64,000 bases of DNA from Isoetes taiwanensis (Eukaryota; Streptophyta; Lycopodiopsida; Isoetales; Isoetaceae): NCBI GenBank assembly GCA_021234155.1, contig JAJEKV010000030.1, positions 7,871,890-7,935,889 on the forward strand, written 5' to 3'. Both the position numbers and the translations under genes were made by a program. Within the stretch, counting starts at the first letter, position 1. Each line of letters starts with the position of its first letter. Shown one piece after another: positions 45,109-56,650 of this stretch. The notes under the pieces are model-generated. The model saw only the letters and a list, made by a program, of their open reading frames with translations. It made no database searches and was not told the DNA's origin.

Positions 45109-48100
45109 ATGGATCGATGTCTTAAAGCACCAGTTGAAGAAGAAACTATGGAAGAAGGATTGGACTCTCATGCAAGCACTTCGAGGTCAGCATTGGGTTC
45201 AGATTTCAATCCTCCTGTTGATGAAGTTTCGGAAAGCACTGTTACAAGCATGCAAAGAAAATAAAAAAGAGAGGGTTTGTAGGGGTGGATACGTGACAAA
45301 GCCAATTAGAAGAAAGGTGAATGCTTCAAATCTCATAATGAATGAGGTATCTAATTTGACTCCAAAAAGCAAAGAAAGTATATTTGCAAGAAGATTATTG
45401 CAGGACAAAAGATTGCAATTCCTATTTGAGCCGGTCATTGGAAGGCCTCAAGAGGCTATCGTGGAAAAACAGTCGGTAAAGAATTTAAAGGATGGCCTCC
45501 AAGAGGCGTCAAAAAATGCAAATAGCAATGACATGGACTTTGCAAAGCATTACGTACTATCTATGGTGGTTGGAGAGGAGGGAGAATTACAGAAGACTTC
45601 ACTAGCGGCTAAGTTGCTGAAAATACATCCTAGAAATATGAAACTAGCAGTGGAGAGAAGGAAAAGAATGTCACTAGGTGGAACAAATCTGTGGGCATTA
45701 GCAGGTCGAAATCCAAGAACAAATATGATAGATCAGGCTATGAAGGATATGGTTGCTCAGTTTTGGTTAGATAACTCAAAGGTTTCACCAAAAATTAGAG
45801 ATGTCATGAAGAAGAGGACACAACCAATTCAATATATTGACATTACACAGTGTAGTATTGTAATTTAGTCATGTCGCATCTTGTTTTTCAGAATAAAGAT
45901 GTTTTTTTATTTTGTAACAGTGATGTAAAGTTTGTAGATTTCTTTACTTTTTGGTAGAATAAAGATGTCTTTTATTTTGTAACACTGATGTAAAGTTTGT
46001 AACAGATTTCTTTACTTTTTGAATGTAATGTAGATGCAGTCTGCCCTAGTTGTTCTACATGGAAATGTCAAATTATTTCATGGCAACACGTACATGTATA
46101 TTTGTTTACATGTATATTCTGGATGTATATTTGTTTACATGTATATTTTGAATGTATTGTAGATGTAGGCAGTAACTAAGAAGAAATTAGTGTGGAGATG
46201 TATTAATTGTCAAAAAATTATGTGACTTCATAGTGAATGAAATAAAATTCATGTCAGAATGTACATGTATGTGTGGGAGTTTAGGGTCTTGAATATGTAA
46301 AAGATTTGTATGTAATGTAATGTAATGAGGTGACTAATTTTATTTCACTGTAATTTTACAGGCTGAATTATTCCAGAATTTTGTGGATCAGTATCCAGAG
46401 GTTCGGATTGGGCTTAGGCAATTTGAATACTTAAAACCTTCTTGCATTAGAAAGCTAAAGGAAAGAAACACATGTTGTTGCGTGAAACATGAGCAATCAA
46501 ATCTGTACAAGCAGGCATTTAATTTGATGAGGTCAAGACTCCATGAAAATTGTTCGTGCAATTGTGGTGTGTGCGCATCTGAAGCTCATGCTGGAATATG
46601 TCAAGCCAAGGACAAGACATTTGATAATGTTAGCACATTTTGGAGGGCTATGGTATATGATGAGCGGCAGCAACGAAAGTGGCATAAGCTACAATGTATC
46701 AAATCAGATTGTGGAAACTGTGGGAAACAATAAATTGAGTTGTGTCCAAGAGAATACAAGGAGCAGATTGATCAAACGCTTGATTGGCAAGTCTATGGTT
46801 ACGTTAATGAGCCCTCGAAGAAAGGAACTTCACGAAGACTAAAGCTAATTGACAAGAAAGGCAGCTCGGTAATATGTTGGATAACATGTTTGATCATATG
46901 TCAAGTTTATATATCATAACTTTGTGGCACATTGGCGAGCAAACAATTCAAAGGAATCCATGAAGAGTCTTCATTGATGATACCGTATTATCGGTTGTTG
47001 ATTTCTGAGAATTATACTTTGAAGCCATTCAACGAGATTCAAGCACAACATTGGTACAATGAACAAATCAAAGCATATTGGTCCACATCACGATGTTCAA
47101 GGTACAGGGGTAAAATGAGGAAATGTGTGCACTTCTTTATTTCAGATGACAAAACACATGATACTCACTTTGTACAAAAAGCATTCAAGATGCACCTCAA
47201 TTGGCTGAAAGAAAATGGTCTTTGGTCATATGAAATACCACTTAGTTTGGTCGGACAGTTGTGCAGCCCAATTCAAGTCGAGAAGAGCTTTCTATCATGT
47301 AACTAGGTATCATCAAGAGCATAAGATCAGAATGCCTTTGGAATTTCTTTGGCTCGGGACATGGGAAGGGCACACATGACGGAGAAGGAGCCATAGCCAA
47401 ACTATGGCTCGAGGCGTAACAAAAAGAAAAAAGGATGGGAAAGTGATAAAAAAATCGTAAAACCGCATGTGAGGTTCTTGAAGAGAAAATTTCTGATGTG
47501 GAAAGGGTATTTTGGAAGGTGTCTGACATTGACCGTTCCCAAAGATTTGATGTGCTCCCAGTGAAAGGGGTGCAATCTCTTCATTGCGTATCATCCATAG
47601 ATCCAAATGATCCAACAAAGTTAATGTGTAGATCTCTTTCATGTTTTTGTAAGGCATGCATCAATTTTGATTGGCCTGCTTGTGAGAATGCCGATCATTG
47701 TGGGCGATGGGAGTTGAGAAAACTAGAGCCTACAAACAGGGACAATGTTGAAGAAGATGGGTACGAGGCAGAGGACTTGTGGGCAAATGACGTGGACAAT
47801 GTGGATGAGACAGTGCAGGTTGGAGATTATTTTGCATCATTCACATCCCCAGACAATTATGAAAGGGTCCCTTATTATCTCATCCAGTGCACAGAAGTGA
47901 AACATGCCCTCGAAGAAGACACCAAGGATGACTATGGAAATGAATTTTATTGTGGTAATGAAGTTATAGTTAGTAACTACTTTGAATTGATTCCTGGTTG
48001 CCATCAAAAGTACAGGCTTATTCAAGGAAAGAAAGTTCTTGTCCATCCCGAGTCAGTAATTGGGGTGAGATTTCCATTGGAGCCAGTCAAACATAAGATT

Positions 48101-48187
48101 AAAGGTACATCTTATGCATATGAACTGACTAACTATTGGCATGAAATGTTGCTGGGAAATTTGCCAGAGATTGTAGAATCTCTGTAA
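45109..48187 (+). pseudogene. DDE transposase of the 10.96-kb element, frameshifted
   Basis: The acidic N-terminus (MDRCLKAPVEEETMEEGLD) starts at 45,109 and changes frame in the A-run near 45,262. The next block (TKPIRRKVNASNLIMNEVSN; DFAKHYVLSMVVGEEGE) ends at 45,868. After about 500 bp of intron-like repeats a block at 46,363 reads NFVDQYPEVRIGLRQFEYLK and a Cys-rich CSCNCGVC…CGNCGK. The catalytic part follows: VVDF-ENYTLKPFNEIQAQHW with two bases missing (about 46,998-47,013), ISDDKTHD, SDSCAAQFKSRRAFYH (about 47,260-47,310) and GSGHGKGTHDGEGA (47,353-47,390). A C-terminal domain with Cys motifs (CFCKACINFDWPACENADHC) and an acidic linker runs to 48,187. The family is shared with animal and plant transposases having HGKG-x2-DG. 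This copy cannot make an active enzyme without repair. Confidence 0.75.
45890..46160 (+). repeat. tandem repeats inside transposase gene (AATAAAGATGT and ACATGTATATT units)
   Basis: AATAAAGATGTTTTTTATTT followed by TGTAACA…GTAAAGTTTGTA occurs twice (about 45,892 and 45,958). It is followed by TTTGTTTACATGTATATTCT-type duplications (46,095-46,160). The position suggests an intron or a decayed 3' region. Confidence 0.7.
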
Positions 48188-48686
48188 TACGTTAACCTGT
48201 TGTTGAAGTAACTTTTCTATGCACTAAGGCATGGACTTGCAAACTGAATGTAATCAGAATGTGAACCAGATTAAAACACAAACATTAATATATTGTTTAT
48301 ATAGTTCCAAGACTGTTATACTTAGTGTAAGTTGTAAAAAACACTGTAAGCAGAAGGTCTCAAGACTCAAGATTCAAGACTCAAGATTCATCCAGAAGGT
48401 CCTGCAGTGTGAGATCAGCAATGGTCCTGTTCCCGAAAATTGTGAGAAGAGTGTCCAGGACAGCTGTTTGGAAGTTGGTGAAGTCTAACAGAAGCCCCTG
48501 TTTCTGATATGGCTCGTACCATGCCAATGATTTGTTCCTTAACCAATGATTTGTGCCAATGATTTGTTCAACATCCTTTTCTCAAAATCTATCCCACTGT
48601 CCTCTTTTTCTGACCCAATTGGCCAATGATTGATGCTGGCATATATCCCACAAGCCTAGCTCAAATGAAAGGGCTATACTCAATGT
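48188..48686. other. spacer after transposase gene
   Basis: This spacer holds short repeats only (CAAGACTCAAGATTCAAGAC near 48,360; CCAATGATTTGT thrice near 48,520-48,565). It is probably a 3' untranslated region and flank. Confidence 0.4.
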
Positions 48687-48884
48687 GGAATATTCCTTTC
48701 ACTGTAATAAGGAATATTCCTTGTAACTATGGGTGCACTTAAACAAACTAAAGAATATTCCTTTGAAGGTAATAAGGAATATTCTTGATAACTAGGCACT
48801 AAGGAATATTCCTTTCAATGCAAAAAGGAATATTCCTTTCAATGCAATAAGGAATATTCCTTTCAAGGTAATAAGGAATATTCC
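48687..48884. repeat. array of eight GGAATATTCC palindromes on a 24-bp period
   Basis: GGAATATTCC or a one-base variant occurs at 48,687, 48,711, 48,752, 48,776, 48,803, 48,827, 48,851 and 48,875. Within pairs the spacing is exactly 24 bp. The extended unit is AAGGAATATTCCTTTCAATG plus four bases. Each core is a perfect 10-bp inverted repeat, as expected for a dimeric DNA-binding protein. Confidence 0.9.
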
Positions 48885-49413
48885 TTGTTATCTCTATATT
48901 GTTGACTCACGCTTTACCAAACACAATATGCATAGGTACACAATATGCCTTAACATAATCCATTCATTTGGCATTTGTTGATTTGGCAAATGTTGATTTG
49001 GTAACATGTGGAACATTGAATGCATGTGGGATATTTGAGCCCATTACTAAAAAAAAAGGGTGGACTAGGATTACATCTTGGACAGTTATGACACGCTGGC
49101 CTGTAACTGAAGATTACAAGCCAGGGAGCCATAACTTTTCAACATCTAATCTCTATCCACACTTATCAATGAAGCAACAAAACCCTATTTATATATGCGC
49201 ACGATTTTTGTGATATATGCATGTGGGATATTGCTAACTTTGTGTTAGGGTTGTGCTAACTGCATACCAAGCAATTGGTCTCATAATATGGTTCAACCTA
49301 TACATTTTACATTTGCAAAAATATTGAGGTGGGTGGATCGGCTCCCGAGGTGTGAAATCTTATGCATGGATACATCCCTTTCCTCTTCTGCCTAATTCCC
49401 AAAACAAAATTGT

Positions 49414-49857
49414 ATGCATGCAAACATCCCTTTTATTCCCAAAATTCTGCCCTGCAGCTTCATTCCGTCCCCATCGTCTATTCCGCCATCTCCTTCACTC
49501 CTTCCCCATTCCGTCCATCTCCTTCACTTCCGCCATGGCCAAGTTCAAGACCACACCTTGCAGAACACTATCCCGGCCATTGTGCTGCTCCTCCCCTTGA
49601 CATGGTCCTCCTCTTCCTCCAGAGGATCCCTGTCTTCCTCCGGAGAATCCGTGTCTTCCTCCGGAGGCCACCCGGTTACAGTCAGGGCGAAGTTCACTCC
49701 ACCAGAGGTGGAGAAGCTCATCATGGATCATCAGTGGCATGCGCCGTTGCGGGTGATCGAGTGGGTGCATGAGGCTTACCTCGACGAGGAGCGACTCCTC
49801 GAAATGAAGATGTATGCCATGGAAGACGACCTTCATATAGAGCTGAAGATGGCCTGA
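49414..49857 (+). CDS. hypothetical small ORF in the DNA transposon
   Basis: This open frame of up to 147 codons is more GC-rich than its surroundings. The C-terminal 60 residues look protein-like (VRAKFTPPEVEKLIMDHQWH; EEERLLEMKMYAMEDD-like acidic helix), while the N-terminal part is Ser/Pro-rich and may be untranslated. The start is uncertain. I do not recognise a family. It may be an accessory gene of the element or a captured exon. Confidence 0.3.
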   Translation: MHANIPFIPKILPCSFIPSPSSIPPSPSLLPHSVHLLHFRHGQVQDHTLQNTIPAIVLLLPLTWSSSSSRGSLSSSGESVSSSGGHPVTVRAKFTPPEVEKLIMDHQWHAPLRVIEWVHEAYLDEERLLEMKMYAMEDDLHIELKMA

Positions 49858-50466
49858 AGATCAAGCCTTGTTTTTTGTAATCCATGGTTTCAATTTTTTT
49901 GGTAATAGTCCTTGTGACTATTCTTTGTAAAGCTTTTTAATTCAACTTGTTTTGCAATAGTCCTTGTGACTCCATTTTTTGTAAAGCTTTTTCATTAATG
50001 ACAGAACTCATTAATGACAGAACTCCTCTTCTCTACAGCTGTTGTGACTATTTTTTTTGCTTTAACTGTTCTCTGAGTTTCCACTGTTCTTTTAGTTAAC
50101 TGAACTATTTCTATCCTTTTCTGTATAGATATAAACATGTTTGGTACTTAGTTTGCAACTCAAGTTTTTGGTGCAACTCAAGTTAATGACAGTTTTTGTC
50201 ATTAATTATAAAATGCAAAGTACAATTACTGAAATAGTATACCAAAACAAACATTAAAGCCAACAAGGAATTTCAAGGTGCAGAATTTATGATCTGCACA
50301 CTAACAAAATATGGTAACCCAAAGCCCAATAGGAAAATATGTTTGAGTATTTTTCTTTAAATGCATCTTGAAGCATCCTGAAGCACACGCCAAAAAATTC
50401 TCGGATGTTGGTCCGTAAACCTCTTGAACAATACCATCGCATGAAATGAACACTAACTGTTAGGGT

Positions 50467-51036
50467 GTGTATACCACACCAAACCATGCACCATACCATG
50501 CCCCACACTATCATATTCACGTAAGAGCACATCCCACCACACACCACACCATTCACCACACACCCCACCACACACCACACCATTCACCACACACCATACA
50601 CCATAGACCATACATCAACTATCATATTCACCAGAACAAGCACATCCCACCACACACCACACCATTCACCACACACCCCACCACACACCACACCATTCAC
50701 CACACACCATACACCATAGACCATACACCAACTATCATATTCACTGAGCGAGCACACATCCCACACACACCACACCATTCACCACACTCCCCACCACACA
50801 TCACACCATTTACCACACACCATACACCAAATGGTGGAGTGTGGAGGCGGTGGTGGAGTGTGGTGGTGGGGGTGGTGGTGTGGGTGTGTGGTGGTGGTGG
50901 GGTGTGGTGGTGGGGGTGGTGGTGGTGGTGGTGTGTTGTGGTGTGTGGTGGTATGATGTGGTGTGGTGGAGTGTGGTGGGGTGTGGTGGTGTGGTGTTGT
51001 GGATTGTGGTGTGGTGTTGTGGGGTGTGGTGTGGTA
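50467..51036. repeat. CA-rich to GT-rich switching satellite with giant hairpin potential
   Basis: From 50,467 to about 50,830 the plus strand is almost only A and C, with tandem CACCACACACCATTCACC-like units and a larger repeat of about 120 bp (with ACTATCATATTCAC). At about 50,833 (CCAAATGGTGG) it switches abruptly to G/T-only sequence (GTGGTGGTGTGG) up to 51,036. The halves are largely complementary to each other. Confidence 0.9.
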
Positions 51037-51368
51037 CAAGGTCACAAAATATATCGGTCCGAAACAATCAAGTAACTGTTTTGATTGACCAAAAAGGGTA
51101 CAAGGCTTCTTTAAATCAGAAATCTTTTTTCTTCAAAAAAAAAAAAAACTTACATAGTCATAAAGTATACTATCAGTAGTATACTATTCAGCATAGTGTC
51201 ATTTACACATTCCTTATGATAGGAAATGTGAACACAAATGTGAACAAAAGATATATATAAGCCTGTTACATAGTTCATCTTGCAAAATCAGATACTCAGA
51301 CTCATCAGAGGACTGCTAGCTGATACGTTCTTTCGGATTGGCATCACAATGCATGACCAAAGCATCTA

Positions 51369-54300
51369 TTAGAAATTGTCGTCGTGACAGGGCGTATTCA
51401 TGAGAGAACCATTTAGATGTAATCTGTGACATCCATAAATAAGGTTAGAAATATTTAAAGGAACATGAGATGCAGTACATACAAGGGAAGGCATACAACT
51501 TACTTCCATATCTCTACCAGAGACAAGAGCTTCAACATATTTGTGCATAAATCCCATCACATACAACCCACATGATGTTAAATCGGACTCTTTGTGGCAC
51601 CTCTACTTCTTTGAATCCGATTAACATTATTTCTCTTCATGAAATCGACGCCTCTAGATACTTGACCGTCGATGTGGTTAACATTTGTGTGCAGCCTACA
51701 TATCACGAAATTTAGCAGACCGAATTAGCGAAGAAAAGCAAAGCAACAACTTAAAGTATTACATACCCTTTGATTGCTTTCTCGTTAAATTGATAACCCG
51801 TAAGAGGATTCAAGGCGTGAATTCTCAGTGCGGTAGGATCTTGGAATCGAGATGGTGCGGCGTAAAAACAGCCAAAGACAAAATGGTCATTCTCAAGGAT
51901 AGGTGCAAGGATATGATGGCATTTAGCTACCACAATCTCCTTCATCCCCGATTTCACTATTTCAATGACATTGGTGATCCTTCGGTGATTCACCCTTTCT
52001 TTTTCTTTTCTTTGGTAGCTTCTCTAAATCTTATATAGTTGTAAGCGGGATAAAAAAGATTTTGCTCTTCCACTCGAAAGGCAATGTCTCATACAAGCAC
52101 ACGGATTAGATTAAGATTAACATTAGAGACAAGGAATAGCAACAAATACATTTCGGTTACAACCGGGGTTATTACCCGCCATAAAGATCCACTAAGCGGC
52201 TACTCGAGTTAGTTGCACATAAAATTGCTATGTCGGATGCAACCACTTTCATTTCAGTAGGGGACAGTTCTTGAATGGCGTGAATGGCGTGAATTCCATA
52301 AGTTTATCCTTGTCATCATTTACATTTGTCGGATCCAAGATGTTAGTGTCATATTAACAATTGATCCATGACAATAAAGCATAAATTGATACCTTCCAAT
52401 CTCTGGATCCGATGGTTTAGACACGCAAAAGCAGTAGAATATAATAAGCTCTTGAAGTATAAGTAAGTCAATGTTAGTGTCATATTAACAATTGATCCAT
52501 GACAATAAAGCATAAATTGATACCTTCCAATCTCTGTTTCCGATTGGTTTAGACCCGCAAAACGAGTAAAATATAATAAGCTCTTGAATTATAAGTAAGT
52601 CAATGTAAGCTAGCAATTCTTGTTTTTTTGCGTGGATGTCCCTCGCTACTGGTTTGCACTCTCTTTTTCCAATTTGTTTTGGCATCGGCTTTGACCATAA
52701 ATTTAGTCGTTGCCTTGGCTGCAATCTCCAAGGCTTCTTCAATATCATCTAGCTCCTTTGAATCGTCGCAAAGTCTCGAAGACAAGAAAGTGCTTCATTC
52801 TAATGTTTTGAAAGCAAGACAAAAAAAAGAAACACGCACTGCCAAAGAACAAGCCTTTTCCTCAACTTGAAAACAGCGGCTTCAGGATTTGTTTTCAATG
52901 TAAATCACCAACATCTTGATAATTTTATCTCGTAAACACGTCAACGTAAGTTTCAAAATACAAAAAAAAAAAAAAAAGAAACCCGAAAGGAGAGAGAATT
53001 ACTTTACGGGCTTTTGACTAGTTGCTCAATAATAGCGGCTCGGCTTCACAGGTGGGATCTCTTTTTGGAAAACAACCTCTGCTGCAAAATATTGAACATT
53101 AGTGAACTCTAACTACAACAGATGCAATCTTAATGTAATCGAGAATGTAATCACCCTACCTTCCACATACCCCTCTGTCTCCAAATCCCGTGACCGATTG
53201 CTTATGAGTTGTTGCAATTCTCAAAGGTGATGTAGATGTGGATGGACTTCCAACATCGATAGCGGTTAAACATCTTTTTGTGCCAGGTTCAAGAATTGGG
53301 ATGTCCGAAAATGGTAAATGCAACCCCTTCTCAATAACATTCTTCTTTTCACCTACAACATGAAATTTTGCTATATTCAGAACTTAAGCATAGTGCACGA
53401 AACATGAATTGTTTAGTTTACCTGCAGTTTTACTTCTTCCTTTCTTGATACTACCCATATCTGCATTGACACAGTTGGGTGTCAATAAGAAATGTAAACA
53501 CTTGATTCAGAATCAAGGGGAGATGTAGAGTAGATAGAAGCAAAATCTGAAGAAAAAACAATCAGATGCAAATCAAAACAGAACAAATGTTAATTACATG
53601 CAAGTAGGTTTTTACTACAGGCAAACTTTCTGCTGATAATGTAACGACAAAATAGAAGTACATTAGTGTACATAGCTATCACAATGTAAAGGAAAACCAA
53701 ATACTAAATTCAAATGTATTTCAGAACAAAATATTTTATCAATACACCCTATCAAATACATCATTCAGCATTGAATGTAAAGGAAAGTCAAATACCAAAT
53801 TCATATGCATTTCTGATCACATGTAAATGCAAAGTACAGTCAATGCAATACACCCTATTAATACACCCTGTAAAGGAATTCCAGAAAAGCACTTCATGGC
53901 ACATGTAAATGTAAAGTACAGAAGCAAATACATTTCCTCTTTACAGTAAAGACAAAACCATGCCAAATCAAATGTTAATACAGTTATGTACATGATGGAA
54001 ACTAACTACATCTAAGTACACTCAAACTAATTATGTAATCAAAATAGAAATAGATGTACCTTCGGAAGGGATTCCTAAGCAATGTCGCAGGTCCTCGGAC
54101 CATAAACAATCATGTACACATGTATTCGTCGTTGAAACCCTGAATATAAGACAAAATAGACAATATGTATGACCACAAAGTGGAGATATTACCATGGTCG
54201 AGTCAAGGCAATCATTGCAGCTGCTGCAAGTATTGCTTATATGTGAGAATGAAGCGCTCCGTCTTGCTGCGAGTATGGGAGCGGGCTGCAGGCCTATCGG

Positions 54301-55278
54301 GTATGATCTTTCCAAATGCTTAGTCATCTCCTTTATTCTATTCTCACAGTTGGAATTAACTTCCAAATCCTTGCTGATTTTTTCAATGGCAGCTTCTAAT
54401 TCTTGCAAATCAGCCTTTAAACAATCAATGGGAATCATTAGAGCATCTAAGTCAGCAATATAACTTGATTTCTCCTCCTCTAAATGGGATGCCAAAGCCA
54501 TTTGCACATCAGTTGGCTTCCCGCTTGCTTTTAAACCTGCCATATCTTTGAATTGCTCACATATTTTTGCATCTTTACTCTGCACAAGTCTTGTCAAGAA
54601 GCTCTTATCACTCTCATGCTTCAACAGTTCAATTTCCATTGTTTTCCTTTTCTCTTTTAAAGTCTGTATTTCATCAAGCATGGAGGCAGAATCTAATGCT
54701 CTTGTCTCCCTCCACCTTTTCATCATTTCCAACTGCTGCCCCAATTCTACCTGAGGCATACATTTAATAGCTTTAACATTGGAAGACTTTACTGTAGCTA
54801 ATTCTATCAGGTCAGATTCTTTTTGAGAGCCTTTTGAATGAAGACTTGCACTTGCTTTCACCTCATCCCAATCAATGCTTACTCCTTTGTAATGAAGTGC
54901 ATATGCTCGGGCAAAATACAATGGAATGTGATGATTTGTAATGTCCCTCCTACAAAAAACGTGCTCATACACAGAAAAAAAATCTGCCATCCAACCAGGC
55001 TTAATCCTGCACTCTTGATAACCCCTAACAGCAGGGGCTTCAGAACCCCAAACATCGGCTATTTGCACTAGCCCTGGAAACATGCTATCAAAATTGTTGC
55101 TCCTAAGCTGCCTGATGCTTACCTTGTCAAACTCGGGCGGCAAGACCTCCCGATCTGAAGAAGACCCATTCTTGAGTTTTCGGGCGGCAGTTCTAGTGGA
55201 AGACCTTGGCATGGGCTTTACAGGTTTGTTGCGAGGAGATTTCCTTGGAGATGTCTTTGTTCCAAGCTGTTTCGTCAT
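51369..55278 (-). CDS. RING-like coiled-coil protein gene of the DNA transposon, multi-exon
   Basis: The first and best exon (54,031-55,278, start at 55,278) encodes 415 residues. A basic Ser/Pro/Arg N-terminus (KTSPRKSPRNKPVKPMPRSS) is followed by a globular part (GYQECRIKPGWMADFFSVYE; FCRRDITNHHIPLYFARAYA). A long coiled coil spans about residues 180-330, then a RING-like finger CSSCNDCLD…CGHTYCLFC near the C-terminus. Candidate further exons lie at 53,422-53,460, 53,160-53,353 (GLHLPFSDIPILEPGTKRCL), 53,030-53,100, 52,600-52,785 (LDDIEEALEIAAKATTKFMV) and perhaps 51,751-51,993, with AG/GT-like borders. It converges on the transposase gene and starts 320 bp from the right terminus. A RING finger suggests ubiquitin transfer, but the last Cys pair is irregular. 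Exon structure is approximate. Confidence 0.55.
52341..52602. repeat. 131-bp tandem duplication
   Basis: TGTTAGTGTCATATTAACAA begins at 52,341 and again at 52,472. The two units are nearly identical through AAGTAAGTCAATG. It lies in the 3' half of the minus-strand gene, probably in an intron. Confidence 0.9.
53640..53960. repeat. imperfect AT-rich repeats with AATACACCCTAT and ATGTAAA words
   Basis: AATACACCCTAT appears near 53,741, 53,840 and 53,858. CAAATACYAAATTCA occurs at about 53,697 and 53,790. This is probably intron sequence of the RING-like gene. Confidence 0.5.
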
Positions 55279-55322
55279 GATCTCTTCCCTGGTGCTTCAG
55301 CTCTCTGAAAATGCAAGCTTTT

Positions 55323-55432
55323 GGCTATGGAGGTCCTGATCTTGGCTATGGAGGTTCGAATATGGATGTCAAGCTTTCGGCTATGGAGGTTCGAATATGG
55401 ATGTCAAGCTTTCGGCTATGGAGGTTCGAGCG
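55323..55432. repeat. 35-bp subterminal tandem repeat
   Basis: Units starting GGCTATGGAGGTTCGAATAT stand exactly 35 bp apart at 55,344, 55,379 and 55,414, with a shortened unit at 55,323. The array lies upstream of the RING-like gene start and 165 bp inside the right terminus of the transposon. Confidence 0.9.
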
Positions 55433-55601
55433 GGAGGAAGGTTGAACAGAGCGCGGGAGGAGAGTTCAAAATTATTTGCCCATTAATGATTCATTCCAAA
55501 TATAATAATTTCTGGGGGGGAGGGATTTCCTTACATTTTGAATTTGTAAATGTAAAATACGGGCACTTTTTTTGCCCACCCTTTCATGCTTCTACCCTGC
55601 T

Positions 55602-56650
55602 GCTGTATTGTCTTTAAGGGCCTTGGCCTCGGCCCATTTGGTATGATAATCCGTGAGTACCAGAATATATTGAGCCCTTGTTTTGCTGGCTGGGGGATCC
55701 ACAGGGCCAACGAAGTCAATACCCCATTTTTCAAAGGGGCCCAACGGCAGTATAGGTTGTAAGGGCATATGATGTCTTTCTTGTGGTTTACCAGTGCGTT
55801 GACAAATATCACAAAGTGAGGCCTCTTTAGAAGCATCTGTAAAAAGGGTTGGCCACCAAAATCCGGCTTGCAATATCTTTCGTGCCGTTAATTCACCAGC
55901 AAAGTGCCCGCCACCAGGACCTTCATGTGCTTGTTTTAGTAGCTCTTGAGTTTCGTGTGGAAGCACACACTGACGTAGAATATGATCTTTTCCTTTTTTA
56001 TATAACTGACCAGCTATGAGGTAGTACGGTGCTGCTTTTCGAATGAACTCTTTCTTTCGGGAGACATCTAATTCGGGAGGAAGAATTCCAGAGGTCAAAT
56101 ATTCTGCGATGCCTGCATACCAAGGTGGGATGGCATTTACTCTAAATAAGTTAACATCAGGTAGATCATCATATATTCCCGTGGGAGGTTCACCGTTAGT
56201 TAATCTTGATAGATGATCAGGTACTGTATGTGAAGTTCCAGGTTTAACAACCACTTTAAAATTAAACTCCTGTAGAATGAGCAACCAGCGTGTAATCCGG
56301 CCTGTGGTACAAGGTTTATTTATTAGATACAACAAGGCCTGGTGATCCACATAGAAAATAAAGTAATTCCCGAGAAGATAATGGCAGAACTTTTGAACAG
56401 CAAAAACCATTGCTAAACCTTCACGTTCAGTAGTTGTATAGTTTCTTTCAGCCTCATTTAACTGTTTGCTTGCATAGTAAATCGGTTGATCCTTGTTACC
56501 GTCTTTTCTTTGTGCTAACACAACTCCTAAAGCAGTTTTGGAAGCATCTGTATGAACATGGAATTCCTGATCCCATTGAGGTGATATAAGTATAGGGGCA
56601 GAAGCCAGAATGTGCTTTAATGCCTCAAAAGCTTTTTGACATTGATCTGT
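55602..56650 (-). pseudogene. gypsy RNase H and integrase N-terminal half
   Basis: RNase H blocks include HTDASKTALGVVLAQ (the in-frame part starts near 56,640), YYASKQLNEAERNYTTTERE and FIFYVDHQALLYL. The integrase follows with the HHCC zinc domain (HEGPGGGHFAGELTARKI then CDICQRTGK) and the first catalytic Asp in GIDFVGPVD. The frame is cut at KALKDNTAA by the 10.96-kb element. A TAG stop at about 56,652 replaces a residue just before TDQCQKAF. The rest of integrase continues at 44,630. Confidence 0.85.

Larger units (their letters stand above)
44635..55597. mobile_element. 10,963-bp DNA transposon, GGGTAGAAGCATG termini, TGCT target duplication
   Basis: The two ends are perfect inverted repeats of 21 bp (starting GGGTAGAAGCATGAAAGG). 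They are flanked by TGCT at 44,631-44,634 and 55,598-55,601. Excising the element with one TGCT rejoins the gypsy integrase frame exactly (…DNTAA/SVAK…), which proves the insertion. It carries a transposase relic on the plus strand, a convergent RING/coiled-coil gene on the minus strand, and several internal repeat arrays. The 4-bp duplication and the DDE signatures (D-F-x-E-N-Y, SD-x3-QFK, HGKG-x2-DG) point to a Sola-like group. That superfamily assignment is inference from memory of the family traits. Confidence 0.9.

Noticed and set aside
48687-48884. CRISPR array
   Set aside because: The sequence is a plant nuclear genome, spacers are only about 14 bp and similar to one another, and no cas genes exist.
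49495-49836. Minus-strand 113-codon ORF opposite the small hypothetical ORF
   Set aside because: It is a shadow of the Ser-rich plus-strand frame, without independent support.
50467-51179. Long ORFs on both strands (His/Thr-rich and Gly/Val/Trp-rich) over the CA/GT satellite
   Set aside because: They are translations of a simple two-letter repeat. Open frames on both strands are expected there and no protein context exists.
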